DNA from: an uncultured Colwellia sp.
Lineage (GTDB): Bacteria > Pseudomonadota > Gammaproteobacteria > Enterobacterales > Alteromonadaceae
Assembly: GCA_913058145.1 (NCBI GenBank)
Contig: CAJXQM010000001.1
Location: 186,001-250,000, forward strand
Direction of reading: 5' to 3'
Length of the DNA: 64,000 bases
Below, in pieces: positions 44,839-54,907 of this stretch; position 1 is the first letter of the stretch; the number at the start of each line of letters is the position of its first letter. The notes under the pieces are model-generated. The model was not told the origin of the DNA. It did not search any database and worked only from the letters and a program-made list of their open reading frames with translations. The translations under genes were made by a program, and so were the position numbers.

Positions 44839-47182
44839 TTTGTTGAAAAAATTAAAAAAAATAGATGCTGTCGTTTTCTCTTTCCCTAAAATAACCGCAT
44901 CAATAATATTAGCAATCACAGTGTTTTTTGCTTTTCAGCTACCAAGTGTCAGAATGGCTTCTGATTTTGCTGATTTGTTACCACAAGAACATGAGTACAT
45001 TAAAACTCACAATAAAATAAGTGAAACCTTCGGTGGTGCAAATAATATTGTTGTCGCTGTTACCGTAAAAGAAGGCACAATTTTTACGAATGAGACTCTG
45101 AATAAAATTTATAGAGTTACTCAATCAATTGATGAGCTTACCGGTATAAATCATAATTTAGTCAGTAGTTTAACCCATAGAAACACACGTAAAATATGGT
45201 TGAATGAATATGGGACAATGAAATCCGCACCCCATTATGATCCACTTAAAAAAGGCGGTTATAGTGATGAAGAATTAACAGTTTTTCAAAATGAAGTGGT
45301 TGCTAATCCACGTGTTTATGGCTTATTAGTATCACCTGATCTATCTTCTGCCTTAGTACGGGGTACCCTTACTGAAGGTGAGTTAAATTATGAGGCTATA
45401 TTCAATGAGCTCCAACATATTCGAGAAAAAGAACAGGCTAGTGACGTAGATATTTATGCAACAGGGCAACCGGTTTTAATTGGTTGGGTAACTAGCTATG
45501 TTGAAGAAATAGTTCAAATATTCTTATACACCGTATTGGTGCTTATTGTTTTACTGTTAAATTATTTCAGACGTTTTTACGGCGTACTTTTACCTGTTAT
45601 CGGTATTATTTTAACCACTGTTTGGGGTTTAGGAATGTTGTCGTTACTCAACTACAACTTAGATCCTTTGATGATGGTAGTACCATTTCTCATCTCTGCT
45701 CGAGCGATGTCTCATGGAATTCAACTTGTTGAACGTTTTTATCAAGAACATCGACTTATTCATGATAAAAACGTTGCGGCAAGAAATACCTTTGAAGGCT
45801 TATTTAGACCCGGTTCTTTAGGTGTTATTTCGGATGCAGTGGGTTTACTTCTTATTTCTTTGGGATCGGTACCGATAAATGACAAGTTAGCTATTTACTC
45901 ATCTTTATGGGCTGCTAGTGTTATTGTAACTGTTTTAATCTTTATTCCCGTATTACTTGCACTATTACCTGAAACTGATCAAAAACCTCATCGTCACTCT
46001 CTTTTACACAAAATATTTAAGAATTTTTCCCAAGTAGCTTGTACGAAAATAGGGGCTAAAATAACCTTATCAACTGTTGTGGTTTTATACTTATTAGCTG
46101 CATATTTTAGTTCTTGGGTGCAGGTAGGACAATCTGAAGCGGGTTCACCTTTATTATATCCTGATCATGATTATAACGTGTCTTCACAATCTATTAATGA
46201 TTTATTTCCAGGTTCTGAAGAACTATACATTATTGCTCATACCGATAAAAAAGCTGGGTTAAAAGAGCCAGAAGTCATTAAAGCGTTAGCTGATTTTCAA
46301 AACCATATGTTACTTGATCCAGAAATGGGGGGCACTAAAGGCTTACCTGATTTAGTGACACAAGTTAATCAAATTATACATAACACAGATCCTCGTTGGT
46401 TGGCTTTTCCTAAAGATAACTTTGAAACGGGGGGATTAATGTTCACGTATATGATGTCTAGTCCAATTCCTGGTGCTTTATTAGAGTTTTTAGATCCGGA
46501 AGAACAAAATGCCAACATGGTTTTTTATTATAAAGATCATAAAGGTGAAACGATTAGGCGTGCTATACAAATGGTCAAAGACTGGTCGAGTTCTTCCATT
46601 GCTCAAATTGAAGGTTTTTCATTGGAGTTAGCAGGTGGTGTTATCGGTGTGACAGCGGCAGTCAATGAAGCCGCATATGAAACTAATATTGTCGTTATCC
46701 CTCTGGTTTTCTTATTGATTTTCGTTTTTGTAACCGTGTTCTATTGGTCTATTCATGCGGGGTGGTTAATGTTTGTTGCCATGTCTTTTGCGACCACTCT
46801 TACTTATGCCTATATGGGTATTGTTGGTGTCGGTATTAATGTAAATACGGTACCTATCATTGCTGTAGGTATAGGTGTAGGGATTGATTACTCTATTTAT
46901 ATTATGGATAGGATCCGTGAAGAATATATTACTCATAATAATTTACAAAAAGCCATTGAAGTTGCAATTAGCACTACGGGTGTGGCCATAGGCTTTACTG
47001 CTCTAGCATTAATTGCAGGTGTCGTTATGTGGGTGTTTATTTCTACCATGCGTTTTCAAGCCGATGCTGCTTTATTACTCATCGTGATGTTGATACTAAA
47101 CGCACTGGCAGCAATGTTTTTGGTTCCTGCCTGGATCATGACATACAAACCAAAATTTATTTTAAATGCAGTATCAAAATAA
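44831..47182 (+). CDS. RND/MMPL-family transporter
   Basis: About 783 residues. A first transmembrane helix (ASIILAITVFFAFQLPSV) is followed by a periplasmic domain, a group of five helices (about 225-385), a helix near 415, a second periplasmic domain and five final helices. GIGVGIDYSIYIMDRIREE is the MMPL/RND signature in the second half. ATG at 44831 overlaps the lipoprotein gene by eight bases; a GTG four codons earlier is an alternative. It likely moves a hydrophobic compound across the envelope; direction is unknown. Confidence 0.88.
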   Translation: MINLLKKLKKIDAVVFSFPKITASIILAITVFFAFQLPSVRMASDFADLLPQEHEYIKTHNKISETFGGANNIVVAVTVKEGTIFTNETLNKIYRVTQSIDELTGINHNLVSSLTHRNTRKIWLNEYGTMKSAPHYDPLKKGGYSDEELTVFQNEVVANPRVYGLLVSPDLSSALVRGTLTEGELNYEAIFNELQHIREKEQASDVDIYATGQPVLIGWVTSYVEEIVQIFLYTVLVLIVLLLNYFRRFYGVLLPVIGIILTTVWGLGMLSLLNYNLDPLMMVVPFLISARAMSHGIQLVERFYQEHRLIHDKNVAARNTFEGLFRPGSLGVISDAVGLLLISLGSVPINDKLAIYSSLWAASVIVTVLIFIPVLLALLPETDQKPHRHSLLHKIFKNFSQVACTKIGAKITLSTVVVLYLLAAYFSSWVQVGQSEAGSPLLYPDHDYNVSSQSINDLFPGSEELYIIAHTDKKAGLKEPEVIKALADFQNHMLLDPEMGGTKGLPDLVTQVNQIIHNTDPRWLAFPKDNFETGGLMFTYMMSSPIPGALLEFLDPEEQNANMVFYYKDHKGETIRRAIQMVKDWSSSSIAQIEGFSLELAGGVIGVTAAVNEAAYETNIVVIPLVFLLIFVFVTVFYWSIHAGWLMFVAMSFATTLTYAYMGIVGVGINVNTVPIIAVGIGVGIDYSIYIMDRIREEYITHNNLQKAIEVAISTTGVAIGFTALALIAGVVMWVFISTMRFQADAALLLIVMLILNALAAMFLVPAWIMTYKPKFILNAVSK

Positions 47183-47255
47183 AGAGTAGAAAATGTAGAA
47201 AAATGGATTTTAAAATTCATAAAAAGCGTTAAAACATAAAACTGAGGGGAAATAT

Positions 47256-49190
47256 ATGAGGTTAAAATTACATTATTGGAATAATATTTCAGTATTTAAA
47301 AAATATACACAAGTAGTTGGTGGTGTGCTGTTGGCAACATCACTTTCTAGTTATGCAAATGATCCTGTCGAGATTAGTGGTTTTGTTGAAAATGCCACTA
47401 GTGTACGTGAAGATAGAGGTTTATCTAAATTTAGAAACACCTTGCAATTAGAGTTTTCTAAAAATCTAAATAATTTTGCTGGATTTTATGATGTATCACT
47501 TAATGCTACTTTGAGAGGTAGTTATGATGGTGTTTATGATCTAAATGATAAAGAGTTCGGTGCAAAAGCGGGTAGTTCTATATCGCTTGAGGATCAACTT
47601 GTTGGCTCCGTACCTCATGGTCAAGGTTTAGGATCTACAAACCCTATTCCTCCCTATATTGGTGCGCCACTTCCTCCAACAAATGTACTTGGTGTTAATA
47701 CTTTGGCTAACCCGAACTCGGGTATGGATGTTTTAGGTGAACATTTACATGCAACCGCTGGTGGTGTTGCTTTTGGCGTACCGGTACGTCCATGTGATGT
47801 TGACTCTAGAGGCTGTCTTAATGGGTATATGGATAAAAGCGAAAACGAATTAAGATTTTCAGAATTTAATGATAACTTAGATTTTATTCGTGAATTCTAC
47901 TTTGATGGTAGCATGGACTTAGATAGTGGCACCTTGCTCAATTTGAAAGTGGGTAAACAGCAAATTGTTTGGGGACGTACCGATTTATTTCGTGTATTAG
48001 ATATTATCAATCCAGTCGATTTTTCAAGGAACAATATTTACGATGAATTAGAAGATATCCGAATTCCTACCTGGTCTATTGCGGCTGAATGGCAGTACGG
48101 CGCTAATGAAACGTTTGATGATATTAACTTCCAGCTAGTTTGGGTTATTGATGAACCTAGACCTAATGATTTAGGTCAAGGTGGTCAACCAAATGCTATT
48201 TTAGATGCAGGTTCATTTTTCAGAGGAATGAATAATTGTTGGGAAAATGGTTGTACTGTCGCTAACTTTGCTGGTGGAGCAATGGCAACAGATTTTGGTC
48301 CTAATCAAATAGGTATAAGACAAGCTAATGTACCGTCATGGTCACTAGATAACACGTCATATGGTTTTAAAATTGAAGGTGTATATCAAGACATTGGTTT
48401 TTCTGTGAATGCTTTTAGTTACCTTTCACAACTACCCAGTTTGCGCGGTGGTATAGAAGCGACAAATAGCTTTACTGGTGAAGAGGATGTATGGCCATAT
48501 TTAATTGCTTTTGATATTGAATTTCCTCGCATTAATATGTTTGGTGGCTCACTTGATTTCTATTCAGAAGATATTGATTCTGCTTTTAGAGTTGAAACCT
48601 CTTATTCAACAGGTGAAGAATTTGCCAACACATTAAAACCGCGTTTATTTTCTGATTCAGATGTATTTCGTTGGGTGTTAGGTGTTGATAAAAATGTATT
48701 TGTTCGTTCAATTAACCCGAACAAAGCCTTTTTATTATCTTTTCAAACGTTTGGTCAACACTTACTTGATCATGAAACACAAGAAGCGCCAATAGGGATT
48801 GTAGGTATGCCTGATTGGAAAGATAACTACATTTCAACTTTCTTATTGAAAGGTTGGTGGATGAACGATAGCTTAAGCCCTCAAATATTAACCGCATATG
48901 ATTGGCGTGCTAAATCAGGTGTTGTTGCTCCATCTATAGATTATATTAGTGGTAATTTACGCTTTACTTTAACGGCGAATGTTAAATTTGGTGATGGTGC
49001 TAAAGAGTTCTCAGATTGTCGTACATGTAATCCTTTTAATCCATTTACCGCAGTACCCGGAATACATAACGGTGACACATTTGATGCTGGTTTAGGCGGT
49101 TTTGAACCGTTAGGACGTTTCCGTGCTGGACCTATTGGTATGGCAAATAAAGAAAGTGAACTACAAGTTTCACTTCGTTACAGTTTTTAA
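47256..49190 (+). CDS. DUF1302 family outer-membrane protein
   Basis: A 644-residue protein with a long signal region (YTQVVGGVLLATSLSSYAND). VEISGFVENATSVRED begins a beta-barrel-like pattern; LKVGKQQIVWGRTDLFRVLDIINPVDFSRN is the family signature, and the protein ends LQVSLRYSF, an aromatic terminus typical of barrels. DUF1302 proteins are linked by location to uptake of sterols, terpenes and aromatics. GAGGGGAAATAT precedes the ATG. It is paired with the DUF1329 gene 16 bases downstream. Confidence 0.86.
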   Translation: MRLKLHYWNNISVFKKYTQVVGGVLLATSLSSYANDPVEISGFVENATSVREDRGLSKFRNTLQLEFSKNLNNFAGFYDVSLNATLRGSYDGVYDLNDKEFGAKAGSSISLEDQLVGSVPHGQGLGSTNPIPPYIGAPLPPTNVLGVNTLANPNSGMDVLGEHLHATAGGVAFGVPVRPCDVDSRGCLNGYMDKSENELRFSEFNDNLDFIREFYFDGSMDLDSGTLLNLKVGKQQIVWGRTDLFRVLDIINPVDFSRNNIYDELEDIRIPTWSIAAEWQYGANETFDDINFQLVWVIDEPRPNDLGQGGQPNAILDAGSFFRGMNNCWENGCTVANFAGGAMATDFGPNQIGIRQANVPSWSLDNTSYGFKIEGVYQDIGFSVNAFSYLSQLPSLRGGIEATNSFTGEEDVWPYLIAFDIEFPRINMFGGSLDFYSEDIDSAFRVETSYSTGEEFANTLKPRLFSDSDVFRWVLGVDKNVFVRSINPNKAFLLSFQTFGQHLLDHETQEAPIGIVGMPDWKDNYISTFLLKGWWMNDSLSPQILTAYDWRAKSGVVAPSIDYISGNLRFTLTANVKFGDGAKEFSDCRTCNPFNPFTAVPGIHNGDTFDAGLGGFEPLGRFRAGPIGMANKESELQVSLRYSF

Positions 49191-49206
49191 TTGATAGGAA
49201 ATAATT

Positions 49207-50523
49207 ATGAAATTATTTAATAAAATAAAGTGTACGGTTGCATTGTCAGCAGTCGCATTACTCAATGGGTTTGCCTTTGCGGGAGATGGAGTAGAGCAGT
49301 CCTTTTACCCATACAAAGATGGTTTTCCAACCGCAGATAAAATTGTACCAGGTTTAGTTATTAATAAAGATAATGCTGATATTGCTAAAGACGTTTTAGA
49401 CCCTGAAATGCTGAAGCAAGTTAAAGCTGGATGGGTTGAAATTACTGTAGGAAAAAGTACAGACTTTATATTAAATCAAGCTTATATAGATGCCAGTAAA
49501 AACAATGTTGGTAAAGTTACTTTGCCAAAAGAAAAAGGTAACTTAGAAGGCGGTTATCTTGCAGGTAGACCCTTTCCTGAAGAGCCTGATTTGAATGACC
49601 CTCGTGCCGGTGAAAAATTAGCTTGGAACTTTCAGTTTGGTTATAACTGGGGTGATGGTGCAGCAATAGACCCATTCTACTGGCGCTATCGTAATATGAA
49701 TACAGATAAAGTTGAACGTGAATTAAAATTTGATTTTCACTTTTTAAACTGGGCTCATCGTGTTAACGACGAACCATTACCTGAAATTACGCCTAATCCA
49801 TCGGAATTATTTAGATCTATTTATGTACATGTACAAGAACCTTATGATGTTAAAAATACTCAGCTGTTAATTCACCGTTATCAAAATGATTTAAAACGTG
49901 ATAATGCATGGTTATACCTTGGGTTTCAGCGTCGTGTTCGTCGTTTAGCGACAGGTCAAGTAACTGATTCATTCTTAGGTTCAGATATTATGATCGAAGA
50001 TTTTGAAGGATATAACGGTAGAATCTCAGATATGAATTGGAAATACCTTGGTACCAAATCCATGTTATTACCTTTTTACAATCATAATGAACAAGCACTA
50101 ACAGATGAGTTCAAAGAAAAAGATGGCTACAAATTTGTTGATTTCCATGGCAAAGGTAGTTGTTATCCAAATGTAACGTATCAATTACGTAAAGTGTATG
50201 TTCTTGAGTCTTCACCAATTGATAGCAATCACCCTATTAGTAAACGTCGTCATTTTGTTGATGCGCAAACATTTACTTTACCAAGAACAATTATTTACGA
50301 TAGAGCAGGTAAATATTGGAAATCTTGGATAATTGGTCAAGCGCATCCTGACCATCATTTAGCCATCAATAAAGGCTCAGGTGTGTCAGTGGATGACAGT
50401 TTTGGCATGATGGATGTTCAAGCAATGCATTGTACTACGGGACAGTTTAAAGGCATCGTAGATCCTAACTTAAATAAACCCAAAATGTTTAAAGTACAGT
50501 ACATGCGTACTTCAGGTAAATAA
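49207..50523 (+). CDS. DUF1329 family exported protein (copy 2)
   Basis: A 438-residue protein with a signal peptide ending GFAFAGDG. It shares with copy 1 (41611) the stretches IDPFYWRYRNMNTDKVERE, LGFQRRVRRLATGQVTDSFLGSDIMIEDFEGYNGR and FVDFHGKGSCYPNVTYQLRKVYVLE. It is clearly a paralogue, not a close recent duplicate. Likely the periplasmic partner of the DUF1302 barrel just upstream. A terminator follows. Confidence 0.86.
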   Translation: MKLFNKIKCTVALSAVALLNGFAFAGDGVEQSFYPYKDGFPTADKIVPGLVINKDNADIAKDVLDPEMLKQVKAGWVEITVGKSTDFILNQAYIDASKNNVGKVTLPKEKGNLEGGYLAGRPFPEEPDLNDPRAGEKLAWNFQFGYNWGDGAAIDPFYWRYRNMNTDKVERELKFDFHFLNWAHRVNDEPLPEITPNPSELFRSIYVHVQEPYDVKNTQLLIHRYQNDLKRDNAWLYLGFQRRVRRLATGQVTDSFLGSDIMIEDFEGYNGRISDMNWKYLGTKSMLLPFYNHNEQALTDEFKEKDGYKFVDFHGKGSCYPNVTYQLRKVYVLESSPIDSNHPISKRRHFVDAQTFTLPRTIIYDRAGKYWKSWIIGQAHPDHHLAINKGSGVSVDDSFGMMDVQAMHCTTGQFKGIVDPNLNKPKMFKVQYMRTSGK

Positions 50524-50535
50524 TATTTATAGTAT

Positions 50536-50563
50536 AAAAAAACTCCTTCACAGGAGTTTTTTA
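50536..50563 (+). terminator. Rho-independent terminator after the DUF1302/DUF1329 genes
   Basis: Stem AAAACTCCT / AGGAGTTTT with loop TCAC, then a T-run. It lies 15 bases after the stop and separates the transport module from the lower meta-cleavage genes. Confidence 0.9.
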
Positions 50564-50601
50564 TTTATAAAACTTGATTAATTTTATATTAATATATAAA
50601 A

Positions 50602-50631
50602 TATCGATATTAGTCTGTTTTATCGATATTA
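50602..50631. promoter_or_regulatory. Twin TATCGATATTA boxes upstream of dmpC
   Basis: TATCGATATTA occurs at 50602-50612 and again at 50621-50631, 19 bases apart (close to two helical turns), each centred on the palindrome ATCGAT. They lie just after a terminator and before the dmpC start, where a new promoter is needed. Candidate operator; the binding factor is unknown. Confidence 0.35.
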
Positions 50632-50684
50632 TTAATTTCAGACTGCAATAATAAATGCTAAGTAAATGTTTAAGGATTATTGAT

Positions 50685-52145
50685 ATGTTAGAAATAAAGA
50701 ATTTCATTAATGGTAAATTTGTTGGCTCTGCTGAAGGTAAAACCTTTGACAATATTAACCCTGCGACTAATGAAAAGATTGGTATTGTGCATGAAGCTGG
50801 CAAAGAAGAAGTAGATCAAGCAGTAAAGTCTGCCAAAGAAGCACTTAAAGGCCCTTGGGGTAAACTTCCTTTAGCTGAACGGATGGCCATATTACATAAA
50901 GTTGCTGATGGTATTAATTCGCGTTTTGATGAGTTTTTAGAAGCTGAATGTTTAGATACAGGTAAACCAAAATCACTTGCCTCCCATATTGATATACCCC
51001 GTGGGGCAGCTAATTTTAAAGTATTTGCTGATGCATATAAATCTGTTGCTAATGAATCGTTTATGTTGGATACACCAGATGGTACAGGCGCACTAAATTA
51101 CTCTGTGCGCTCACCCAAAGGTGTTGTTGCCGTTATTAGCCCTTGGAATTTACCTTTATTATTGATGACATGGAAAGTAGGGCCTGCGTTAGCTTGCGGC
51201 AATACCGTTGTGGTTAAACCCTCTGAAGAAACACCTAGAACGACTACACTACTTGGTGAAGTAATGAATGATGCCGGTGTTCCACCAGGTGTTTTTAATG
51301 TTGTGCATGGTTTTGGTCCAAATTCCACAGGAGAATTTCTAACAACGCATCCTGATGTGGATGGTATTACGTTTACCGGTGAAACTAAAACAGGGGCTGC
51401 TATTGTTAAAGCTTGTGCTGATGAAATACGTCATGTTTCTTTTGAATTAGGCGGTAAAAATCCTGCAGTGGTTTTTGCAGATTGTGATTTAGATAAAGCT
51501 ATAGAAGGGACAACACGTTCAGTTTTTTCTAATTGTGGCCAAGTGTGTTTAGGCACTGAACGAGTGTATGTTGAAAGATCTATTTTTGATGAGTTTGTTG
51601 CTCGTCTTAAGGCCTCAGCCGAAGCACTTAAATTAGGCTCATGGGATGATGAAAGCTCAAATATGGGACCGTTAATCAGTCAAGAGCATAAAGAAAAAGT
51701 AATGAGTTATTACAAAAAAGCAAAAGAAGAAGGTGCAACGGTTGTATTGGGAGGAGGTGCACCAACAATGTCTCCAGAATTAGAAAATGGTGCATGGGTT
51801 GAACCAACTATCTGGACTGGGTTACCGGAAAGTGCCACGGTAGTACAAGAAGAAATTTTTGGCCCTTGTTGTCATATTCAGCCTTTTGATACCGAAGAAG
51901 AAGCTATTTTATTAGCAAATGATACTAACTACGGTTTAGCTGCATCAGTATGGACGGAAAATAATTCAAAAGCGCATAGAGTCTCGGCACAAATTGAGGC
52001 AGGAATTGTTTGGGTAAATTCTTGGTTTTTACGTGATTTAAGAACGCCATTTGGTGGTGCAAAACATTCGGGTATTGGTAGAGAAGGTGGTGTTCACTCA
52101 CTTGAATTCTATACAGAATTAAAAAACATTTGTATTAAATTATAA
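50685..52145 (+). CDS. dmpC: 2-hydroxymuconic semialdehyde dehydrogenase
   Basis: A 486-residue NAD-dependent aldehyde dehydrogenase; the ATG at 50685 is chosen for AAGGAT upstream and because MLEIKNFINGKF is the family's normal N-terminus. It oxidises the ring-fission aldehyde to 4-oxalocrotonate. Catalytic residues are N155 (SPWNLPLLL), E254 (FELGGKNP) and C288 (SNCGQVCLGTERVYV). First gene of the lower-pathway block dmpCEFGHI. Confidence 0.95.
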   Translation: MLEIKNFINGKFVGSAEGKTFDNINPATNEKIGIVHEAGKEEVDQAVKSAKEALKGPWGKLPLAERMAILHKVADGINSRFDEFLEAECLDTGKPKSLASHIDIPRGAANFKVFADAYKSVANESFMLDTPDGTGALNYSVRSPKGVVAVISPWNLPLLLMTWKVGPALACGNTVVVKPSEETPRTTTLLGEVMNDAGVPPGVFNVVHGFGPNSTGEFLTTHPDVDGITFTGETKTGAAIVKACADEIRHVSFELGGKNPAVVFADCDLDKAIEGTTRSVFSNCGQVCLGTERVYVERSIFDEFVARLKASAEALKLGSWDDESSNMGPLISQEHKEKVMSYYKKAKEEGATVVLGGGAPTMSPELENGAWVEPTIWTGLPESATVVQEEIFGPCCHIQPFDTEEEAILLANDTNYGLAASVWTENNSKAHRVSAQIEAGIVWVNSWFLRDLRTPFGGAKHSGIGREGGVHSLEFYTELKNICIKL

Positions 52146-52167
52146 AATTAACGATAGGATATTTACT

Positions 52168-52962
52168 ATGTTAGAACAATCATTAATTCAATCATATTCA
52201 GACGAATTATTTAATGCGCTATGTAATCAACAAATGATTGAACCATTAACAAGTCGTAGCCCTGAGATAACTATTGAAGACGCTTACGCAATCTCTAATG
52301 GATTATTACAGAAAAGAATTACAGTAAATAATGAAAAAATCATTGGTAAAAAAATTGGTGCAACCAGTGCTGTTGTACAAAACATGCTGAGTGTTAATCA
52401 ACCTGATTTTGGTTATTTAACCGATGCGATGGTTGTTGACGAGAGCGAAATACTTTCAATCAGCACTAAAATGATACAACCAAAAGCGGAAGGTGAAATT
52501 GCTTTTGTGTTAAAACATGATTTGATCGGGCCTGGTGTTACTGCCAGCGATGTTATTCGAGCAACTGATTTTATCGCACCATGTTTTGAAATAGTTGATT
52601 CTAGAATAAAAGATTGGAATATTAAAATTCAAGATACCGTTGCTGATAATGCATCATGTGGTTACTTTGTCCTAGGGCAAGATGTTGTTAGCCCTCGAAG
52701 TATTGATCTCTCTACTTGCGGAATGGTTGTTGAACTTAATGGTCAAATTATTTCTACAGGAGCAGGTGCAGCCGCATTGGGTTCTTCCCCTATTAGCTGT
52801 GTGGTATGGCTAGCGAATACATTAGGTAGGTTTGGGGTTCCTCTTAAAGCAGGTGAAGTTATATTATCTGGTTCTTTGGTTCCATTACAAGATGTGAAAC
52901 CTGGCGATCATATGTCAGTAAATATCGGTGGTATTGGACGTACAAGTATTCGTTTCGATTAG
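52168..52962 (+). CDS. dmpE: 2-hydroxypenta-2,4-dienoate (2-oxopent-4-enoate) hydratase
   Basis: A 264-residue enzyme adding water to give 4-hydroxy-2-oxovalerate. Stretches [36 protein letters not shown] (metal-ligand glutamates), [14 protein letters not shown] and [13 protein letters not shown] are typical. The homologous decarboxylase lies at 54908; the place between dmpC and dmpF, and GATS rather than the decarboxylase's MGLTS motif, mark this copy as the hydratase. Confidence 0.92.
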   Translation: MLEQSLIQSYSDELFNALCNQQMIEPLTSRSPEITIEDAYAISNGLLQKRITVNNEKIIGKKIGATSAVVQNMLSVNQPDFGYLTDAMVVDESEILSISTKMIQPKAEGEIAFVLKHDLIGPGVTASDVIRATDFIAPCFEIVDSRIKDWNIKIQDTVADNASCGYFVLGQDVVSPRSIDLSTCGMVVELNGQIISTGAGAAALGSSPISCVVWLANTLGRFGVPLKAGEVILSGSLVPLQDVKPGDHMSVNIGGIGRTSIRFD

Positions 52963-52991
52963 TTTTAACAAACTATTTAAGGTTGATTATT

Positions 52992-53879
52992 ATGAAAATT
53001 CGTTGTGCATTAATTGGTTCAGGTAACATAGGTACAGATTTACTTTACAAATTACTAAGAAGTGATGTGTTAGAACCTGTATGGATGGTTGGTATAGATG
53101 CCGACTCCGATGGTTTAAAAAGAGCGCGTGATTTAGGCGTAAAAACAACACATGAAGGTGTTGACGGATTAATTAAACATCTTGAAGAAGACAATATTGA
53201 AATTGCATTTGATGCAACATCTGCTTATGTTCATGCTGAAAACTCTAGAAAATTAGTAGCAAAGGGCGTTAAAGTTATTGATTTAACACCTGCGGCAATT
53301 GGTCCTTTCTGTGTGCCACCAGTCAACCTTGATGAACATTTGAATCAAGGTGAAGATAACGTAAATATGGTCACATGTGGGGGGCAAGCAACCATTCCTA
53401 TGGTGTATGCGGTTAGCCGTATTCAAGATGTTAGTTACGGTGAAATTATTGCGACAATATCATCAAAGTCTGCCGGTCCAGGTACACGTAAGAATATTGA
53501 TGAGTTTACAGTAACCACTTCAGGTGCGATTGAAAAAGTTGGTGGCGCTGATAAAGGCAAAGCGATTATTATTTTAAATCCAGCAGAGCCTCCACTCATG
53601 ATGCGAGATACTGTTCATTGTTTAACTAAAGGTGAGCCGGATCAAGAAAAAATCACTAAGTCTGTTTTAGCCATGGAAAAAGCAGTTCAAGCTTATGTTC
53701 CAGGTTATCGTATAAAAGAAGGTCCTGTTTTTGATGGTAATCGTGTGTCTATTTACCTAGAAGTAAAAGGTATGGGAGATTATTTACCAGAATACGCAGG
53801 TAATTTAGATATTATGACAGCCGCTTCAGCAAAAACTGCAGAGATGTTTGCAAAACAAATGATCAAAAATAGAACTTAG
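52992..53879 (+). CDS. dmpF: Acetaldehyde dehydrogenase (acylating)
   Basis: A 295-residue enzyme that turns acetaldehyde, channelled from the aldolase DmpG, into acetyl-CoA with NAD+ and CoA. The Rossmann motif is [17 protein letters not shown]; the catalytic cysteine is C129 in [15 protein letters not shown]. The ATG at 52992 is preferred over an upstream TTG (52983), since AAGG lies nine bases before it and [11 protein letters not shown] is the usual start. Confidence 0.96.
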   Translation: MKIRCALIGSGNIGTDLLYKLLRSDVLEPVWMVGIDADSDGLKRARDLGVKTTHEGVDGLIKHLEEDNIEIAFDATSAYVHAENSRKLVAKGVKVIDLTPAAIGPFCVPPVNLDEHLNQGEDNVNMVTCGGQATIPMVYAVSRIQDVSYGEIIATISSKSAGPGTRKNIDEFTVTTSGAIEKVGGADKGKAIIILNPAEPPLMMRDTVHCLTKGEPDQEKITKSVLAMEKAVQAYVPGYRIKEGPVFDGNRVSIYLEVKGMGDYLPEYAGNLDIMTAASAKTAEMFAKQMIKNRT

Positions 53880-53891
53880 AGGGCATATATA

Positions 53892-54905
53892 ATGAGTAAA
53901 ATAATTAAACTTCATGACATGTCATTACGTGATGGCATGCATTCCATAGCACATCAATTCACATTACAAAATATGGTTGATGTGTCACAAGCTTTAGATA
54001 AAGCAAGAGTACCTTTAATCGAAGTCACTCATGGTGATGGTTTATCAGGTGACTCTGTTAATTATGGTTTTGCATTACATAAAGATGAAGAATATCTAAG
54101 TGCTGTTATTCCAAAATTGAAATACTCTAAGGTATCTGTTTTATTAATTCCGGGTATCGGCACTGTTGATCATCTTAAAATGGTTGAAGATTTAGGGGTT
54201 AAAACAGTACGTGTTGCAACCCATTGTAGTGAAGCTGATGTCTCAGAACAACATATATCTTATGCTGCGGGTCGTGGTTTTGACACTGTAGGTTTTTTGA
54301 TGATGGCACACATGTTAAGTGCGAAAGAAATTGTAGAGCAAGCAAGTAAAATGGCCGGATACGGCGCAAATTGTTTGTATGTTACCGATTCAGCAGGCCA
54401 CATGTTACCTGAGGAAGTTTCAGCTAAAATTGGCTTAATGCGAGAAGCGTTTCCCAATCATGAAATTGGCTTTCATGGTCACCATAATTTAGGTATGGCG
54501 GTAGCTAATTCTCTTGCTGCTGTTGAAGCGGGAGCAGATCGCATTGATGGCTCTGTTGCCGGTTTTGGTGCAGGAGCAGGTAATACGCCATTAGAAGTTT
54601 TTGCTGCAGTGTGCGATTTAAAAGGTATTAATTTAGATGTTGATTTAAGTGCTTTAATGGATGCCGCAGAAGATGTTGCCACACCTATTATGGGCGATAA
54701 ATTACCCAGAGTGAGCCGCGGTGCATTAACCTTGGGTTATGCCGGTGTTTATTCTTCTTTTCTTCTTCATGCTATTCGTGCTGAGAAAAAGCATGGCGTG
54801 CCAGCCCGTGAAATATTATTAGAGCTTGGTCGTCGTAAAACGGTAGGCGGGCAAGAAGATATGATTGAAGATGTTGCATTAGAATTATTAAGAGCTGGGG
54901 GATAA
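53892..54905 (+). CDS. dmpG: 4-hydroxy-2-oxovalerate aldolase
   Basis: A 337-residue Mn2+-dependent class II aldolase splitting 4-hydroxy-2-oxovalerate to pyruvate and acetaldehyde. N-terminal [17 protein letters not shown] holds the catalytic arginine, metal-binding aspartate and histidine. [15 protein letters not shown] carries the metal histidines. The C-terminal helices that bind DmpF ([20 protein letters not shown]) are present. 12 bases separate it from dmpF, its physical partner. Confidence 0.97.
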   Translation: MSKIIKLHDMSLRDGMHSIAHQFTLQNMVDVSQALDKARVPLIEVTHGDGLSGDSVNYGFALHKDEEYLSAVIPKLKYSKVSVLLIPGIGTVDHLKMVEDLGVKTVRVATHCSEADVSEQHISYAAGRGFDTVGFLMMAHMLSAKEIVEQASKMAGYGANCLYVTDSAGHMLPEEVSAKIGLMREAFPNHEIGFHGHHNLGMAVANSLAAVEAGADRIDGSVAGFGAGAGNTPLEVFAAVCDLKGINLDVDLSALMDAAEDVATPIMGDKLPRVSRGALTLGYAGVYSSFLLHAIRAEKKHGVPAREILLELGRRKTVGGQEDMIEDVALELLRAGG

Positions 54906-54907
54906 GT

